64,000 bases of DNA from Methanogranum sp963676045 (GTDB lineage: Archaea; Thermoplasmatota; Thermoplasmata; Methanomassiliicoccales; Methanomethylophilaceae). Under the pieces are notes generated by a model, which was given only the letters and a program-made list of their open reading frames with translations, searched no databases and was not told the DNA's origin. The translations under genes and the position numbers were made by a program. Numbering within the stretch: position 1 is the stretch's first letter; the number at the start of each line of letters is the position of its first letter. Location: NCBI GenBank assembly GCA_963676045.1, contig OY780938.1, positions 372,001 to 436,000 on the forward strand, read 5' to 3'. This document shows, piece after piece, positions 9,257-18,327 of this stretch.

Positions 9257-9301
9257 AACAGAAAGTGTGTAAGTGGTTTTAGGAAATCCTTGTCATTTGC
9301 A

Positions 9302-10087
9302 TCAAAGACATCTGTTATTTGATATGGCCTCTTTCATCTCTTTGACATAATCGCCGACATACGGTGCCGAATCCTTCCCATGTTCAGCGACGATCTTTAT
9401 TATCGCGCTTCCAACGATCGCTCCATCGCTCAATCTAGCCATCTTCGCGGCTTGATTAGGTGTGGATATCCCGAATCCTACCGCACAGGGTATGTCAGTG
9501 CTCTCCCTGACGAGCCTGACCATCGATGAGATGTCTGTGGTGATCTCCTTTCTCGTTCCTGTCACACCGAGCGAGGATACGATGTATACGAATCCGCTGG
9601 CCTCTTTCGCGATCATAGATATCCTATCTTCGGAAGTGGGAGCTATGAGGGATATCAGGTCGATGCCGTATTTTTTGCATATCGGGTCGAACTCATCCTT
9701 CTCTTCGAACGGTATGTCCGGCAATATGAGGCCGTCGATCCCTATCGTTTTGCATCTGGAGATGAATCTTTCCGAGCCATAGGAGAAGACGACGTTAGCA
9801 TATGTCATGAAAACCATCGGCACATGCACATCATTGCGCAATCTGACGACCATATCGAATATCTTGTCCGTGGTGATGCAATTCGAAAGGGCACGTACGT
9901 TGGCAGCCTGTATCACGGGTCCCTCGGCCGTGGGGTCGGAGAAGGGTATGCCCAATTCTATTAGGTCCGCACCGTTCTCCGCCATTATCCTGACGATCTT
10001 CTCAGTGGTCCCGATATCAGGGTCCCCGCATGTGATGAAGGGTATGAACGCCTTGCCGTTGGCGAATGCCTCAGCTATCCTGCTCAT
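9302..10087 (-). CDS. trpA: Tryptophan synthase alpha subunit
   Basis: TrpA (261 residues) splits indole-3-glycerol phosphate to indole and glyceraldehyde 3-phosphate and passes indole to TrpB. The TIM-barrel motifs are present: FITCGDPD at the N-terminus, the catalytic-glutamate segment LIELGIPFSDPTAEGPVIQ, GLILPDIPFEE, and the phosphate-binding GFGIS and GSAI motifs. The start is the ATG at 10087, which overlaps the trpFB stop as ATGA; an upstream frame-open Met at 10129 lies inside trpB and is unlikely. It is the last gene of the trp operon, translationally coupled to the synthase beta domain. Confidence 0.95.
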   Translation of the reverse strand: MSRIAEAFANGKAFIPFITCGDPDIGTTEKIVRIMAENGADLIELGIPFSDPTAEGPVIQAANVRALSNCITTDKIFDMVVRLRNDVHVPMVFMTYANVVFSYGSERFISRCKTIGIDGLILPDIPFEEKDEFDPICKKYGIDLISLIAPTSEDRISMIAKEASGFVYIVSSLGVTGTRKEITTDISSMVRLVRESTDIPCAVGFGISTPNQAAKMARLSDGAIVGSAIIKIVAEHGKDSAPYVGDYVKEMKEAISNNRCL

Positions 10088-11889
10088 TCGTCGATCACCT
10101 CTCCTCTGTACTTTGCAATGGCAGCGCAATCCTTGTCGCCGCGCCCTGAGAGCGTTATGACGATTATGTCGTCAGTGCTCATTCCGGGTGCGATTTTCAT
10201 CGCGTATGCCACGGCATGAGCTGATTCTATGGCAGGTATGATGCCCTCGGTCTTGGATAGGTATTCGAATGCTTGTACCGCTTCCTCATCGGTTATCGGC
10301 ACGTATTCGGCCCTTTTCATATCGTGCAACCAGGAATGCTCCGGCCCTATGCCCGGATAGTCGAGTCCCGCGGAGATGGAATAGACTGGGGCTATCTGCC
10401 CGTACTCATCCTGGCAGAAGTATGATTTCATACCATGGAATATCCCGAGGCGTCCGGTGCTGATTGTCGCCGCGGTCTCGGGCGTGTCTATCCCGCGTCC
10501 TGCGGCCTCGCAGCCGATCAGACGGACTTCCTTGTCGTCTATGAAATTGTAGAACGACCCTATCGCATTCGATCCGCCTCCGACGCACGCTATCACTGCT
10601 GTGGGGAGTCTGCCTTCCTTTTCCAGGATCTGTTCCTTTATCTCCTTGGATATCACGCTTTGGAAGTCGCGTACTATGGTGGGGAACGGATGCGGGCCCA
10701 TGACCGAACCCAGACAGTAGTGGGTGTCATCTATGCGGTTGGTCCATTCGCGGAACGCCTCCGAGACAGCATCCTTGAGTGTGGACGTCCCCGACCTGAC
10801 AGGTACGACCTTGGCTCCAAGCAGCCTCATCCTGTAGACGTTGAGTGCCTGGCGTCTGGTGTCCTCCTCTCCCATGAAAATGACGCATTCCATTCCCATG
10901 AGGGCGGCTGCGGTGGCTGTTGCCACACCATGCTGACCGGCCCCGGTCTCTGCTATCAGACGGGTCTTGCCCATCTTCTTAGCCAACAGGGCCTGGCCCA
11001 ATACATTGTTGATCTTGTGTGCACCTGTGTGGTTGAGGTCCTCGCGTTTGAGATATATCTTCGCACCTCCGAGGTCCTTGGTCATCCTATCCGCCAGATA
11101 CAATCTGCTTGGCCTTCCAGCATATTCGTTCAGTAGCGTCTCCAGTTCGTGTTTGAAGTCAGGATCGTTCTTGTAATGGTCGTATGCCTTTTCCAGTTCG
11201 ATCACGGCGTTCATCAATGTCTCGGGGATGTACTGTCCGCCATGCACCCCGAACCTTCCTTTCTTAGTCATCTTCAATTCTTCCTTGTCTTGTTCTATGA
11301 TCCTTTCCATCAGCTGTGATATCTTGGACCCGTCCTTTCTTCCGTCGGTCTCTACGCCGGAGCTGACATCGACCGCGAACGGGTGCGATGTGCGTATCGC
11401 TTCGGATACGTTATCGGGTCCCAAGCCTCCTGCCATGAAGAAAGGCCTCCCGATGTTCTCGATGAGCGACCAGTCGAATGCAATTCCAGTTCCGCCTTTG
11501 CCGTTGTCAAGCATGATAATGTCCGCTTTTGACGACCTCGCCTTCTCCAGGTCCTCCATGTTCGCGATACTGAACGCCTTTATGACCGGGGCATCCGTTC
11601 TCATATGTATGAATCCTATGAATTCATCGTTCTCCTGGCCATGCAATTGGATTATCCCGATGGTGCCATCCTCGATCAAGGACAGGATAAGGTCGATCGG
11701 TTGGTCTACGAAGACGCCGACGCTCACGATGTCCTCGTTCAACATCGTGCGGAGCATCTTCGCATCATCTGGACTCACATTCCTGCGGCTCCCTTTCGCG
11801 AACACGAATCCCGCATAATCCGGTTTGTTCTGATTCACATAGGCCACATCATTCGATGTTTTTAATCCGCAGATCTTGATCTTTGTCAT
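10084..11889 (-). CDS. trpFB: Fused phosphoribosylanthranilate isomerase / tryptophan synthase beta
   Basis: A single 601-residue reading frame joins TrpF (about residues 1-205) to TrpB (about 207-601). TrpF opens KICGLKTSNDV with the catalytic cysteine, and has GGLGPDNV and the C-terminal DVSSGVE phosphate-site motif. TrpB opens KKGRFGVHGGQYIPETL and carries the PLP lysine in HTGAHKINN, GAGQHG, and the glycine-rich PLP-phosphate loop GGGSNAIG. The two enzymes catalyse steps three and six of the pathway, so direct channelling between them is not expected. No stop or frame break separates them. It overlaps trpC at its start and trpA at its end by four bases each. Confidence 0.93.
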   Translation of the reverse strand: MTKIKICGLKTSNDVAYVNQNKPDYAGFVFAKGSRRNVSPDDAKMLRTMLNEDIVSVGVFVDQPIDLILSLIEDGTIGIIQLHGQENDEFIGFIHMRTDAPVIKAFSIANMEDLEKARSSKADIIMLDNGKGGTGIAFDWSLIENIGRPFFMAGGLGPDNVSEAIRTSHPFAVDVSSGVETDGRKDGSKISQLMERIIEQDKEELKMTKKGRFGVHGGQYIPETLMNAVIELEKAYDHYKNDPDFKHELETLLNEYAGRPSRLYLADRMTKDLGGAKIYLKREDLNHTGAHKINNVLGQALLAKKMGKTRLIAETGAGQHGVATATAAALMGMECVIFMGEEDTRRQALNVYRMRLLGAKVVPVRSGTSTLKDAVSEAFREWTNRIDDTHYCLGSVMGPHPFPTIVRDFQSVISKEIKEQILEKEGRLPTAVIACVGGGSNAIGSFYNFIDDKEVRLIGCEAAGRGIDTPETAATISTGRLGIFHGMKSYFCQDEYGQIAPVYSISAGLDYPGIGPEHSWLHDMKRAEYVPITDEEAVQAFEYLSKTEGIIPAIESAHAVAYAMKIAPGMSTDDIIVITLSGRGDKDCAAIAKYRGEVIDE

Positions 11890-12683
11890 GGCAGTCCCCT
11901 GAGCTCATCCAAAGCGGCCTTCTTGTCCTCGGCGTGCATCAACGTCTCCCCTATCAATATTCCATCGACGTCGGCTTTCCTGAGGGCATCCACATCATGC
12001 CTGTTCCTTATTCCGCTCTCAGCGATGAACAGGATATCGTCAGGTACGATATCTCTCAATCTTATGCTATTTTGAAGATCTATGGTGAAATCCTTGAGGT
12101 TCCTGTTGTTGACCCCTATCATCCTTGCACCAGCGCGCAAGGCAGACGATATCTCCTTCTCATCATGCACCTCGACCAATGCAGAGATCCCGAGCTCATC
12201 ACACACCTTGATGTATCTTCTTATCGTATCTGAATTAGATATGGAGCATATCAGCAGGACCGCTGATGCACCGAGTGTCTTAGCCTGGTATATCATGTAT
12301 TCGTCCACGGTGAAATCTTTTCTAAGGCATGGTATGTCCACATTCTTACTTATGGTCCTTAGATGAGAATCATCGCCCAGGAACCATCTAGGTTCCGTCA
12401 AGACGGATATACAGGATGCGCCAGCGGATTCGTATTCTTTTGCTATCTCCAAGAAAGGGTATTCGTCCACTATGCGGCCCTTCGAAGGCGATGCCTGTTT
12501 GCATTCGCATATGAATCCTATGTCCTTTTTGGACAGCGCATCTTCGAAAGGGAATCCCGTATCGCAATCCATCGAAAATGCCATTTCCATGATCATCTCT
12601 TGAGGGAGAGCGATCTTGGACATCTCTACGCGTGTCCTTGAATTGTCGGCTATCTCATTCAATATGTCATTCATGGATCGCAC
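11886..12683 (-). CDS. trpC: Indole-3-glycerol phosphate synthase
   Basis: TrpC (about 262-265 residues) closes the ring of CdRP to give indole-3-glycerol phosphate. Family motifs are seen in order: FICECKQASPSKG with the catalytic lysine, SVLTEPRWFLGD, CLRKDFTVDEYMIYQA, ALVEVHDEKE, GVNNRNL, FIAESGI and GILIGETLM. The start is either GTG 12683, immediately after the trpD stop, or ATG 12674; I give the longer form. Its stop overlaps the trpFB start as ATGA. The short N-terminus without the usual long extension is common in archaea. Confidence 0.94.
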   Translation of the reverse strand: MRSMNDILNEIADNSRTRVEMSKIALPQEMIMEMAFSMDCDTGFPFEDALSKKDIGFICECKQASPSKGRIVDEYPFLEIAKEYESAGASCISVLTEPRWFLGDDSHLRTISKNVDIPCLRKDFTVDEYMIYQAKTLGASAVLLICSISNSDTIRRYIKVCDELGISALVEVHDEKEISSALRAGARMIGVNNRNLKDFTIDLQNSIRLRDIVPDDILFIAESGIRNRHDVDALRKADVDGILIGETLMHAEDKKAALDELRGLP

Positions 12684-13700
12684 TCAGCTGTTGGAGGAGG
12701 TTATGAATTCTTCCAGTTTAGCATAGGCGCTGCCATCGTCGATCGTCTTCCTAGCAAGGTCCATGCCTTTGCCAATGTCTGTTGCTTTTCCAGCGATGTA
12801 TAGCGCGGAACCTGCATTCAAGAGCACGGCATCGCGGCATGGCCCCATGTCGCCATTCAGAACGGAACGGGTGATTGCGGCGTTGTTCATCGGAGAACCG
12901 CCGACGAGGTCTTCCTTTTTGCATCTGCCCAATCCGAAATCCTCAGGGCGCATGATGAATGACCTGTAATATCCTTCCTTTATCTCGCATACGCTCGTAG
13001 GTGCGCTCAATGAGATCTCGTCGAGTTTATCTTGTCCGTATACAACGAATCCGCGTTGTATCCCCATGTTGTTCAGTACCTTGGCCAACGGCTCCACAAG
13101 GGATTCGCTGTACACGCCCATCAGTTGCATCGAAGGGGATGCTGGATTGGTGAGTGGGCCGAGTATGTTGAACACTGTGCGGAATCCGAGTTCCTTGCGA
13201 ATGAGAGCCACGTATTTCATCGATGCATGGTATTTCTGCGCATAGATGAAGCATATCCCCACATCATTCAGCAGTTCTATGCATTTCTCCGGTTCCAGAT
13301 CGATCTTGACGCCTAAAGCTTCCAGGCAATCGGCGGTCCCACATCTGGATGATGCTGCCCTGTTGCCGTGTTTCGCTATCTTCACACCAGCGGCCGCCAC
13401 CACCAATGCCGAGGTGGTGGAGATGTTGAAGCTCTGCGATCCATCGCCTCCAGTGCCTACTATGTCCATGACCTTCATGTCATGGTCTATCTTGGTCGCG
13501 TGTTCGCGCATCGCGGCTGCACAGCCCGAGATCTCATCGATGGTCTCCGCATTGGTGCTCTTCGTCGATAGTGCCGCTAAGAAGGCCGCGTTCTGCACCT
13601 GAGTGGTCTGACCGGTCATGATCTCATTCATGACCTGGTACGCCTCATCGTACGTCAGGTCCTTCTTGTCAACTATCTTGACTATCGCCTCTCTTATCAT
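12684..13700 (-). CDS. trpD: Anthranilate phosphoribosyltransferase
   Basis: TrpD (338 residues) transfers phosphoribose from PRPP to anthranilate. The PRPP-binding motif DIVGTGGDGSQSFNIST and the anthranilate-site segment KHGNRAASSRCGTADCLEALG are intact, and NILGPLTNPA follows. The gene overlaps trpG by four bases (ATGA at 13697-13700) and runs directly into trpC, so the operon is translated as a coupled chain. Confidence 0.95.
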   Translation of the reverse strand: MIREAIVKIVDKKDLTYDEAYQVMNEIMTGQTTQVQNAAFLAALSTKSTNAETIDEISGCAAAMREHATKIDHDMKVMDIVGTGGDGSQSFNISTTSALVVAAAGVKIAKHGNRAASSRCGTADCLEALGVKIDLEPEKCIELLNDVGICFIYAQKYHASMKYVALIRKELGFRTVFNILGPLTNPASPSMQLMGVYSESLVEPLAKVLNNMGIQRGFVVYGQDKLDEISLSAPTSVCEIKEGYYRSFIMRPEDFGLGRCKKEDLVGGSPMNNAAITRSVLNGDMGPCRDAVLLNAGSALYIAGKATDIGKGMDLARKTIDDGSAYAKLEEFITSSNS

Positions 13701-14278
13701 TTCGATCTCCTAACTATGTTGAGGAAGTTGTGCATTATCCTTTCGCCTTCAGGGGTCATTATGGACTCCGGATGGAACTGCACCCCGTACACGTCATAGC
13801 TTCTGTGGCATACCGCCATAACTTCCCCGTCATCGCTCTTGGCGATGGTCCTAAGGCACGAGGGCAAGGTGTCCTGCAAGGCGGCCAGGGAATGATAGCG
13901 TGCCACCTGTATCTTCTCGGGGCATCCTCTGAATATGGGACTCTCCGTGTACACCTTGACCATGGATTGCTTACCGTGCATCTGCTTCTTGGCATATGAC
14001 ACCGTCGCACCGTAGGCCTCGCATATGGCCTGATGCCCTAGGCACACTCCGAAGATCGGGACCTTTCCACCCAGTTCGCGCACAAGTTCCACGCACACGC
14101 CCGCATCCTCCGGCCTTCCAGGTCCGGGGGATATGACTATCGCGCTCGGATGGAGGTCGGATATCTCTTCGATGGTCATCTGATCGTTCCTGATCACCAT
14201 CACATCGGGGTCTATGCCTCCTATCAGCTGGTACAGGTTGTACGAGAAGCTGTCGTAGTTGTCGATGAGCAGTATCAT
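13697..14278 (-). CDS. trpG: Anthranilate synthase glutamine amidotransferase component
   Basis: TrpG (193 residues) is a class I glutamine amidotransferase giving ammonia to TrpE. The class I triad is present: the nucleophile in FGVCLGHQA and the HPES histidine-glutamate pair near the C-terminus; SPGPGRPEDAG forms the oxyanion region. The start is ATG 14278 (MILLIDNYDSFSYN), overlapping the trpE stop as ATGA; an open frame extends 57 bases further upstream inside trpE but does not match the family. A PabA role in folate synthesis as well is possible, since no separate copy is seen here. Confidence 0.94.
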   Translation of the reverse strand: MILLIDNYDSFSYNLYQLIGGIDPDVMVIRNDQMTIEEISDLHPSAIVISPGPGRPEDAGVCVELVRELGGKVPIFGVCLGHQAICEAYGATVSYAKKQMHGKQSMVKVYTESPIFRGCPEKIQVARYHSLAALQDTLPSCLRTIAKSDDGEVMAVCHRSYDVYGVQFHPESIMTPEGERIMHNFLNIVRRSK

Positions 14279-15735
14279 TCCGATCCCTCCGCCATCTTCA
14301 ACGCCTTCACTACTGCGGCCGCCTTGTTGATGCATTCTTGATGTTCCTTTTCAGGTACTGAATCTGCGACTATGCCGGCGCCCGTCCTGATGAAGACCTT
14401 CCCATTCTTCTTATATGCTATCCTTATGGCGATGCAGGTGTCCAGGTTGCCTGTGAAATCGATATACCCTATGGCCCCGCCATAGATCCCGCGTTTGTTG
14501 TTCTCTATGTCGTTTATCAATTGGCATGCTCTGATCTTAGGCGCTCCGGAAAGGGTGCCTGCGGGCAGTATGGCATCGATCGCATCCAATGCATCGAATC
14601 CCTCTCTTATTTCCCCACGCACTGTGGACCCTATGTGCATGACGTGCGAGAAGCGCTCTATGCTGTGATACTTCTCCACTTTGACAGTGCCGAATTTGCT
14701 GATCTTCCCTATATCGTTCCTGCCGAGGTCCACCAGCATGTTGTGCTCCGCGAGCTCCTTCTCATCGGAAAGCAGGTCCCTCTCGAATTCGAGGTCCTCC
14801 TCTTTCGTCCTTCCCCTCGGGCGGGTACCTGCCAGGGGGAATGTGTGTAGGACGCCGTTCTCCAGTTTCACAAGCGTCTCAGGTGATGCACCCGCGACCT
14901 CCATGTCCGATCCGGAGAAGTAGAACATATACGGGGATGGGTTGAGTTCTCTCAATCTGCAATAGGTGTTGATCAGTCCGCCCTCGTAATCGGCCTCCAA
15001 GCGGTTGGATAGCACTATCTGGAAGACGTCGCCTTCCTTGATGTGGTGTTTCGCTTTTTCCACCATTTTACAATATGTCTCCTCGTCGAAGAGGGGCTTA
15101 AGATCGGTGATCATCCTTCCAGGCATCTCGTTCTTCTGCTTTCCATTCTTTATGAGGTCGCTCATGTTATGCAGGTCCATGACGGCCTTGTTGTAGTTCG
15201 TCTCCGCATCTGAGAGGTCGATGTTAGCGATCAGGATGATCTTGTGTTCGATGTTATCGAATGCTATGACCTTGTCGAAGAGCATGATATCGACATCGTT
15301 GAACCCTTCCGTGTCCTCAGCATCCAGCTTCAGTGTCGGTTCTGAATATTTCAGATAATCGTATGAGAAATATCCGACGAGGCCTCCCGTGAATGGCGGT
15401 AGGTATTCGAGGCGGGGGCTCTTGTATCTGTCCAATATCTGCCTTATGTACTTCCCGGGGTCATCGGTCTTGAATGACAGCGAATCGACCTTCATGTCCC
15501 CGTTCACGCATGTGATCGATACCTTGGGATCATAGCCCAGGAATGTGTATCTGCCCCAGGTGGCGTCCTCTTCCACCGATTCCAATATGTAGCAGTGGCT
15601 GGAGATATTCTTCAGGATACGAAGGACCTCTATCGGGGTCCTCACGTCTGATGGGATTTCCATGCTTACAGGAGCTGTCTTGTATATGCCTCCTGCAGCG
15701 ATCTTCCCTATCTCTTCGAGGTTGGGGCGTATCAT
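14275..15735 (-). CDS. trpE: Anthranilate synthase component I
   Basis: TrpE (486 residues) converts chorismate to anthranilate with ammonia from TrpG. The chorismate-binding C-terminal half is complete: FQIVLSNRLE, SPYMFYFSG, GTRPRGRT, LVDLGRNDIGKI, AILPAGTLSGAPK and AYKKNGKVFIRTGAGIVADS. The N-terminus carries an S-containing loop like the tryptophan feedback site (residues about 30-40, PVSMEI), but feedback control is inferred. I chose ATG 15735 behind GGATGTGA; a TTG at 15753 is possible. It heads the trp operon, with a TATA-like ATTTATAA about 70 bases upstream and an operator-like array beyond that. Confidence 0.94.
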   Translation of the reverse strand: MIRPNLEEIGKIAAGGIYKTAPVSMEIPSDVRTPIEVLRILKNISSHCYILESVEEDATWGRYTFLGYDPKVSITCVNGDMKVDSLSFKTDDPGKYIRQILDRYKSPRLEYLPPFTGGLVGYFSYDYLKYSEPTLKLDAEDTEGFNDVDIMLFDKVIAFDNIEHKIILIANIDLSDAETNYNKAVMDLHNMSDLIKNGKQKNEMPGRMITDLKPLFDEETYCKMVEKAKHHIKEGDVFQIVLSNRLEADYEGGLINTYCRLRELNPSPYMFYFSGSDMEVAGASPETLVKLENGVLHTFPLAGTRPRGRTKEEDLEFERDLLSDEKELAEHNMLVDLGRNDIGKISKFGTVKVEKYHSIERFSHVMHIGSTVRGEIREGFDALDAIDAILPAGTLSGAPKIRACQLINDIENNKRGIYGGAIGYIDFTGNLDTCIAIRIAYKKNGKVFIRTGAGIVADSVPEKEHQECINKAAAVVKALKMAEGSE

Positions 15736-15813
15736 ATATTCACATCCTTGCAATTTGATTTTGATCTCATGTTGCTATTGCCCTTAGATGGAAATGAGTT
15801 ATAAATTTATCTA

Positions 15814-15876
15814 CATCAATGTATATTATTATACATCATTGATTTTAAATTATTATTGATGTTATATTGCATCAAT
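15814..15876. promoter_or_regulatory. Operator-like array of CATCAAT heptamers upstream of trpE
   Basis: Four copies of one heptamer lie within 63 bases: CATCAAT at 15814, ATTGATT at 15838, ATTGATG at 15855 and CATCAAT at 15870, in order forward, reverse, reverse, forward. The second is a one-base variant. The first pair encloses ATGTATA-TTAT-TATACAT (15819-15836), and the second pair is a perfect seven-base inverted repeat. The array ends about 10 bases upstream of the trpE TATA-like element, a place for an activator or a repressor that blocks TFB. TrpY of Methanothermobacter binds TGTACA boxes, which these are not, so the regulator is unknown. Confidence 0.55.
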
Positions 15877-15977
15877 CATTTTCATTCAATATTGCGAAAT
15901 GTTCCACCGGGATGTATATGTCATCCATAGTCATGTTTATGTCATCATAATGTATTAACGGCCCTTAAGGTGATTAA

Positions 15978-16364
15978 ATGAAGATAGCTATCACATATGA
16001 GGGCGGAGAGGTCTTTCAACATTTTGGAAGGACTGAGAATTTCAAGATCTACGATATCGAGAACGGGAGGGTCGTCTCTTCACATGTGGTCGGAAATGAT
16101 GGCATGTCGCACGGCGGTCTTGTGAACATACTCATTGCCAACAAGGTCGACGCATTGATCTGCGGAGGGATCGGAGGAGGGGCGAAGGATATCCTCGGCT
16201 CCCAGGGGATAAAGATATACCCGGGCGCATCAGGCAATGCTGACAGATGCGTTGAGAGGTTGATAGCTGGAGACCTTGTCTTCGATCCAGATACAGAATG
16301 CCACAGTCATGAAGAACATGGGAGCGAAGGGCATACATGCACCTGCGGGCACGGATCGCATTGA
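15978..16364 (+). CDS. NifX/NafY-like dinitrogenase cofactor family protein with His/Cys tail
   Basis: A 128-residue protein. Residues 1-105 form the small RNase-H-like domain shared by NifX, NafY and the C-terminus of NifB (FQHFGRTENFKIYDI near the start, DALICGGIGGGAKDIL in the middle). The last 22 residues are a His/Cys-rich metal-binding tail (six His, three Cys). No nif genes are in the window, and many methanogens carry such proteins outside nitrogen fixation, so a role in holding an Fe-S or other metal cluster is the safest reading. The ATG follows AAGGTGATTAA, a strong ribosome site. It is transcribed away from trpE and converges on htpG at a hairpin terminator. Confidence 0.82.
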   Translation: MKIAITYEGGEVFQHFGRTENFKIYDIENGRVVSSHVVGNDGMSHGGLVNILIANKVDALICGGIGGGAKDILGSQGIKIYPGASGNADRCVERLIAGDLVFDPDTECHSHEEHGSEGHTCTCGHGSH

Positions 16365-16367
16365 ATC

Positions 16368-16393
16368 GGGGCCTTGCGGCCCCTTTGTTTTTT
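16368..16393. terminator. Hairpin terminator between nifX-like gene and htpG
   Basis: GGGGCC-TTGC-GGCCCC (16368-16383) followed by TTTG and a run of six T lies four bases after the nifX-like stop. For htpG it lies just after the stop, with no T-run on that strand, so it mainly serves the plus-strand gene. Confidence 0.65.
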
Positions 16394-18299
16394 AAAAGAG
16401 ATCGAAGACCAAATCCGAATATTCGACTGTGTTCTCCAAAGGCAGTCCAGATATGATCACGGCTTGCGAGTACATGATCTTGGACATCTTTGCAGCCTTA
16501 TCCTTATCGCTGTCGAACGCATCGGATAGTGCTTTGAACGCGGGATGATCCGCATTCAATTCCAGGACGCGTCTTGCTTTGACCTTCTGCTCATCGCCTC
16601 CGGGAATGCTCATGAAATACTTCTCCATCTCTATGCTGACCTGTCCCTCTGAGGTGAGCAGGACGGCATGGTTCTTGAGTTTGCGCGATAGCCTTACAGC
16701 GGATACCTTGTCCCCAAGGGTTTCCTTGACGAACGATAAGAGGTCCTTGCACTCTTCCGATTTCGTATCGGCCTCTTTCTTCTCATCCTCGGATTCGAGG
16801 CCGAGGTCATCTGTGGTGACATTGCAGAGTTTCTTCTCGCCGTATGTCTGTATGGTGTTCATGACGAACTCATCGACATCCTCTGTGAGGCACAGTATGT
16901 CGTATCCCTTTTCTTTCAGAGGCTCGGTCTGAGGAAGGGATTTGGCATGTTCGAAGGTGTCAGACGATACGAAGTATATGCGGTCCTGGCCTTCCGGCAT
17001 CGATCTCACATAGTCATCGAAGGTTATCATCTTCCCAGTATTGGCGGAGTGGAACATCAGGAGGTCCTTGAGTAGGTCCTTGTGCATCCCATATTCCTCT
17101 ACGACCCCGTATTCTATCTGGCGTCCGAAGCTCTTGTAGAATGTCTCATAGGTCTCGCGGTCATCTTTCAATATATGCTCGAGTTCCGTTTTGACCTTCT
17201 TGGTGAGGTTGGATTCTATCGCTTTCAACTGACGGTCGTGCTGAAGCACTTCTCTGGAGATGTTCAATGAGAAGTCCGGAGAGTCGACCACACCACGGAC
17301 GAACCTGAAGCAGAACGGGAGGAGGTCGTCACATTTCTCCATTATCATGACTCCGTTCGAATACAGCTGCAATCCGGGTTTGAAATCGCGGGTGTAGAAG
17401 TCGTATGGGGCTTTCTGCGGTATGAACAGCATCGCCTTGTAGCTCACATTGCCTTCTGCGTTTATGCGTATGACGGATATAGGCTCATCAAAATCACGGA
17501 ATTTGTTTTTGTAGAATTCAAAGCATTCCTTGTCGGAGACCTCCGATTTGCTTTTCTGCCATACGGGCACCATGCTGTTGAGTATCTTATCCTTGGTCTC
17601 GGTCACATAGTCCTTTTTCGGATTTCCGTTCTCATCCATTTCCCCGGTCTCTTCATAATCCCCGGATTCTACATCCATGTGGATGGGCCAGCGTATGTAG
17701 TCTGAGTATTTCTTGACGAGATCTTCTATGGAATATGCATCCATGTACTGACTGTAATCGTCATTCTCGCTGTCGGATTTCATATGCATGATGACATCCG
17801 TACCGAAACCATCCTTCTCACATTCTTTGATGGTGTATCCTTCGATACCATCGCTTTCCCATTTGTATGCCTGGTCCGAACCGAATGCCTTCGATATGAC
17901 CGTCACCTTGTCGGAGACCATGAATGTGGAGTAGAATCCAACACCGAATTGTCCGATTATGTTATTTTCAGTGCTTTCTCCGAGTTCTGCTTTGAAATCA
18001 AGTGAACCGCTGTGTGCGATCACTCCAAGATATTTGTCCATCTCGTCCTTGTTCATTCCGATACCGTTATCCGATACCGTTATGGTCCTGGAATCCTGAT
18101 CGACCTTTATCTGTATCTTGAGGTCTTCCTTCTTAATGCCCATTGATGGGTCCGTCATCGATCTGTAGTTCAGTTTGTCTATCGCATCCGACGCATTCGA
18201 TATGACCTCACGCAAGAATATCTCCTTATGCGTGTATATGGAATTGGCCATGAGGTCAAGAAGGCGTTTCGATTCTGCTTTAAACTGTTTCTTCGACAT
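16392..18299 (-). CDS. htpG: Molecular chaperone HtpG (Hsp90)
   Basis: A full-length Hsp90 of 635 residues, close to bacterial HtpG (about 620). The N-terminal GHKL ATPase motifs are intact: FLREVISNASDAIDKLNY with the catalytic glutamate, VSDNGIGM, and the lid segment GQFGVGFYS. The middle-domain loop LNISREVLQ and a C-terminal dimerisation region follow. It would refold client proteins in the cytoplasm, usually with DnaK. Hsp90 is rare in archaea and generally explained by transfer from bacteria, though codon use looks like its neighbours. The ATG at 18299 has no strong ribosome site (GAGTGAAATAA is nearest). An inverted repeat surrounds its TATA box. Confidence 0.95.
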   Translation of the reverse strand: MSKKQFKAESKRLLDLMANSIYTHKEIFLREVISNASDAIDKLNYRSMTDPSMGIKKEDLKIQIKVDQDSRTITVSDNGIGMNKDEMDKYLGVIAHSGSLDFKAELGESTENNIIGQFGVGFYSTFMVSDKVTVISKAFGSDQAYKWESDGIEGYTIKECEKDGFGTDVIMHMKSDSENDDYSQYMDAYSIEDLVKKYSDYIRWPIHMDVESGDYEETGEMDENGNPKKDYVTETKDKILNSMVPVWQKSKSEVSDKECFEFYKNKFRDFDEPISVIRINAEGNVSYKAMLFIPQKAPYDFYTRDFKPGLQLYSNGVMIMEKCDDLLPFCFRFVRGVVDSPDFSLNISREVLQHDRQLKAIESNLTKKVKTELEHILKDDRETYETFYKSFGRQIEYGVVEEYGMHKDLLKDLLMFHSANTGKMITFDDYVRSMPEGQDRIYFVSSDTFEHAKSLPQTEPLKEKGYDILCLTEDVDEFVMNTIQTYGEKKLCNVTTDDLGLESEDEKKEADTKSEECKDLLSFVKETLGDKVSAVRLSRKLKNHAVLLTSEGQVSIEMEKYFMSIPGGDEQKVKARRVLELNADHPAFKALSDAFDSDKDKAAKMSKIMYSQAVIISGLPLENTVEYSDLVFDLF

Positions 18300-18327
18300 T
18301 TATTTCACTCCTGTGGCTAATGCCATT

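Noticed and set aside
10435..11136. 233-codon open frame opposite trpFB
   Set aside because: It covers the conserved TrpB active site on the other strand and matches no family.
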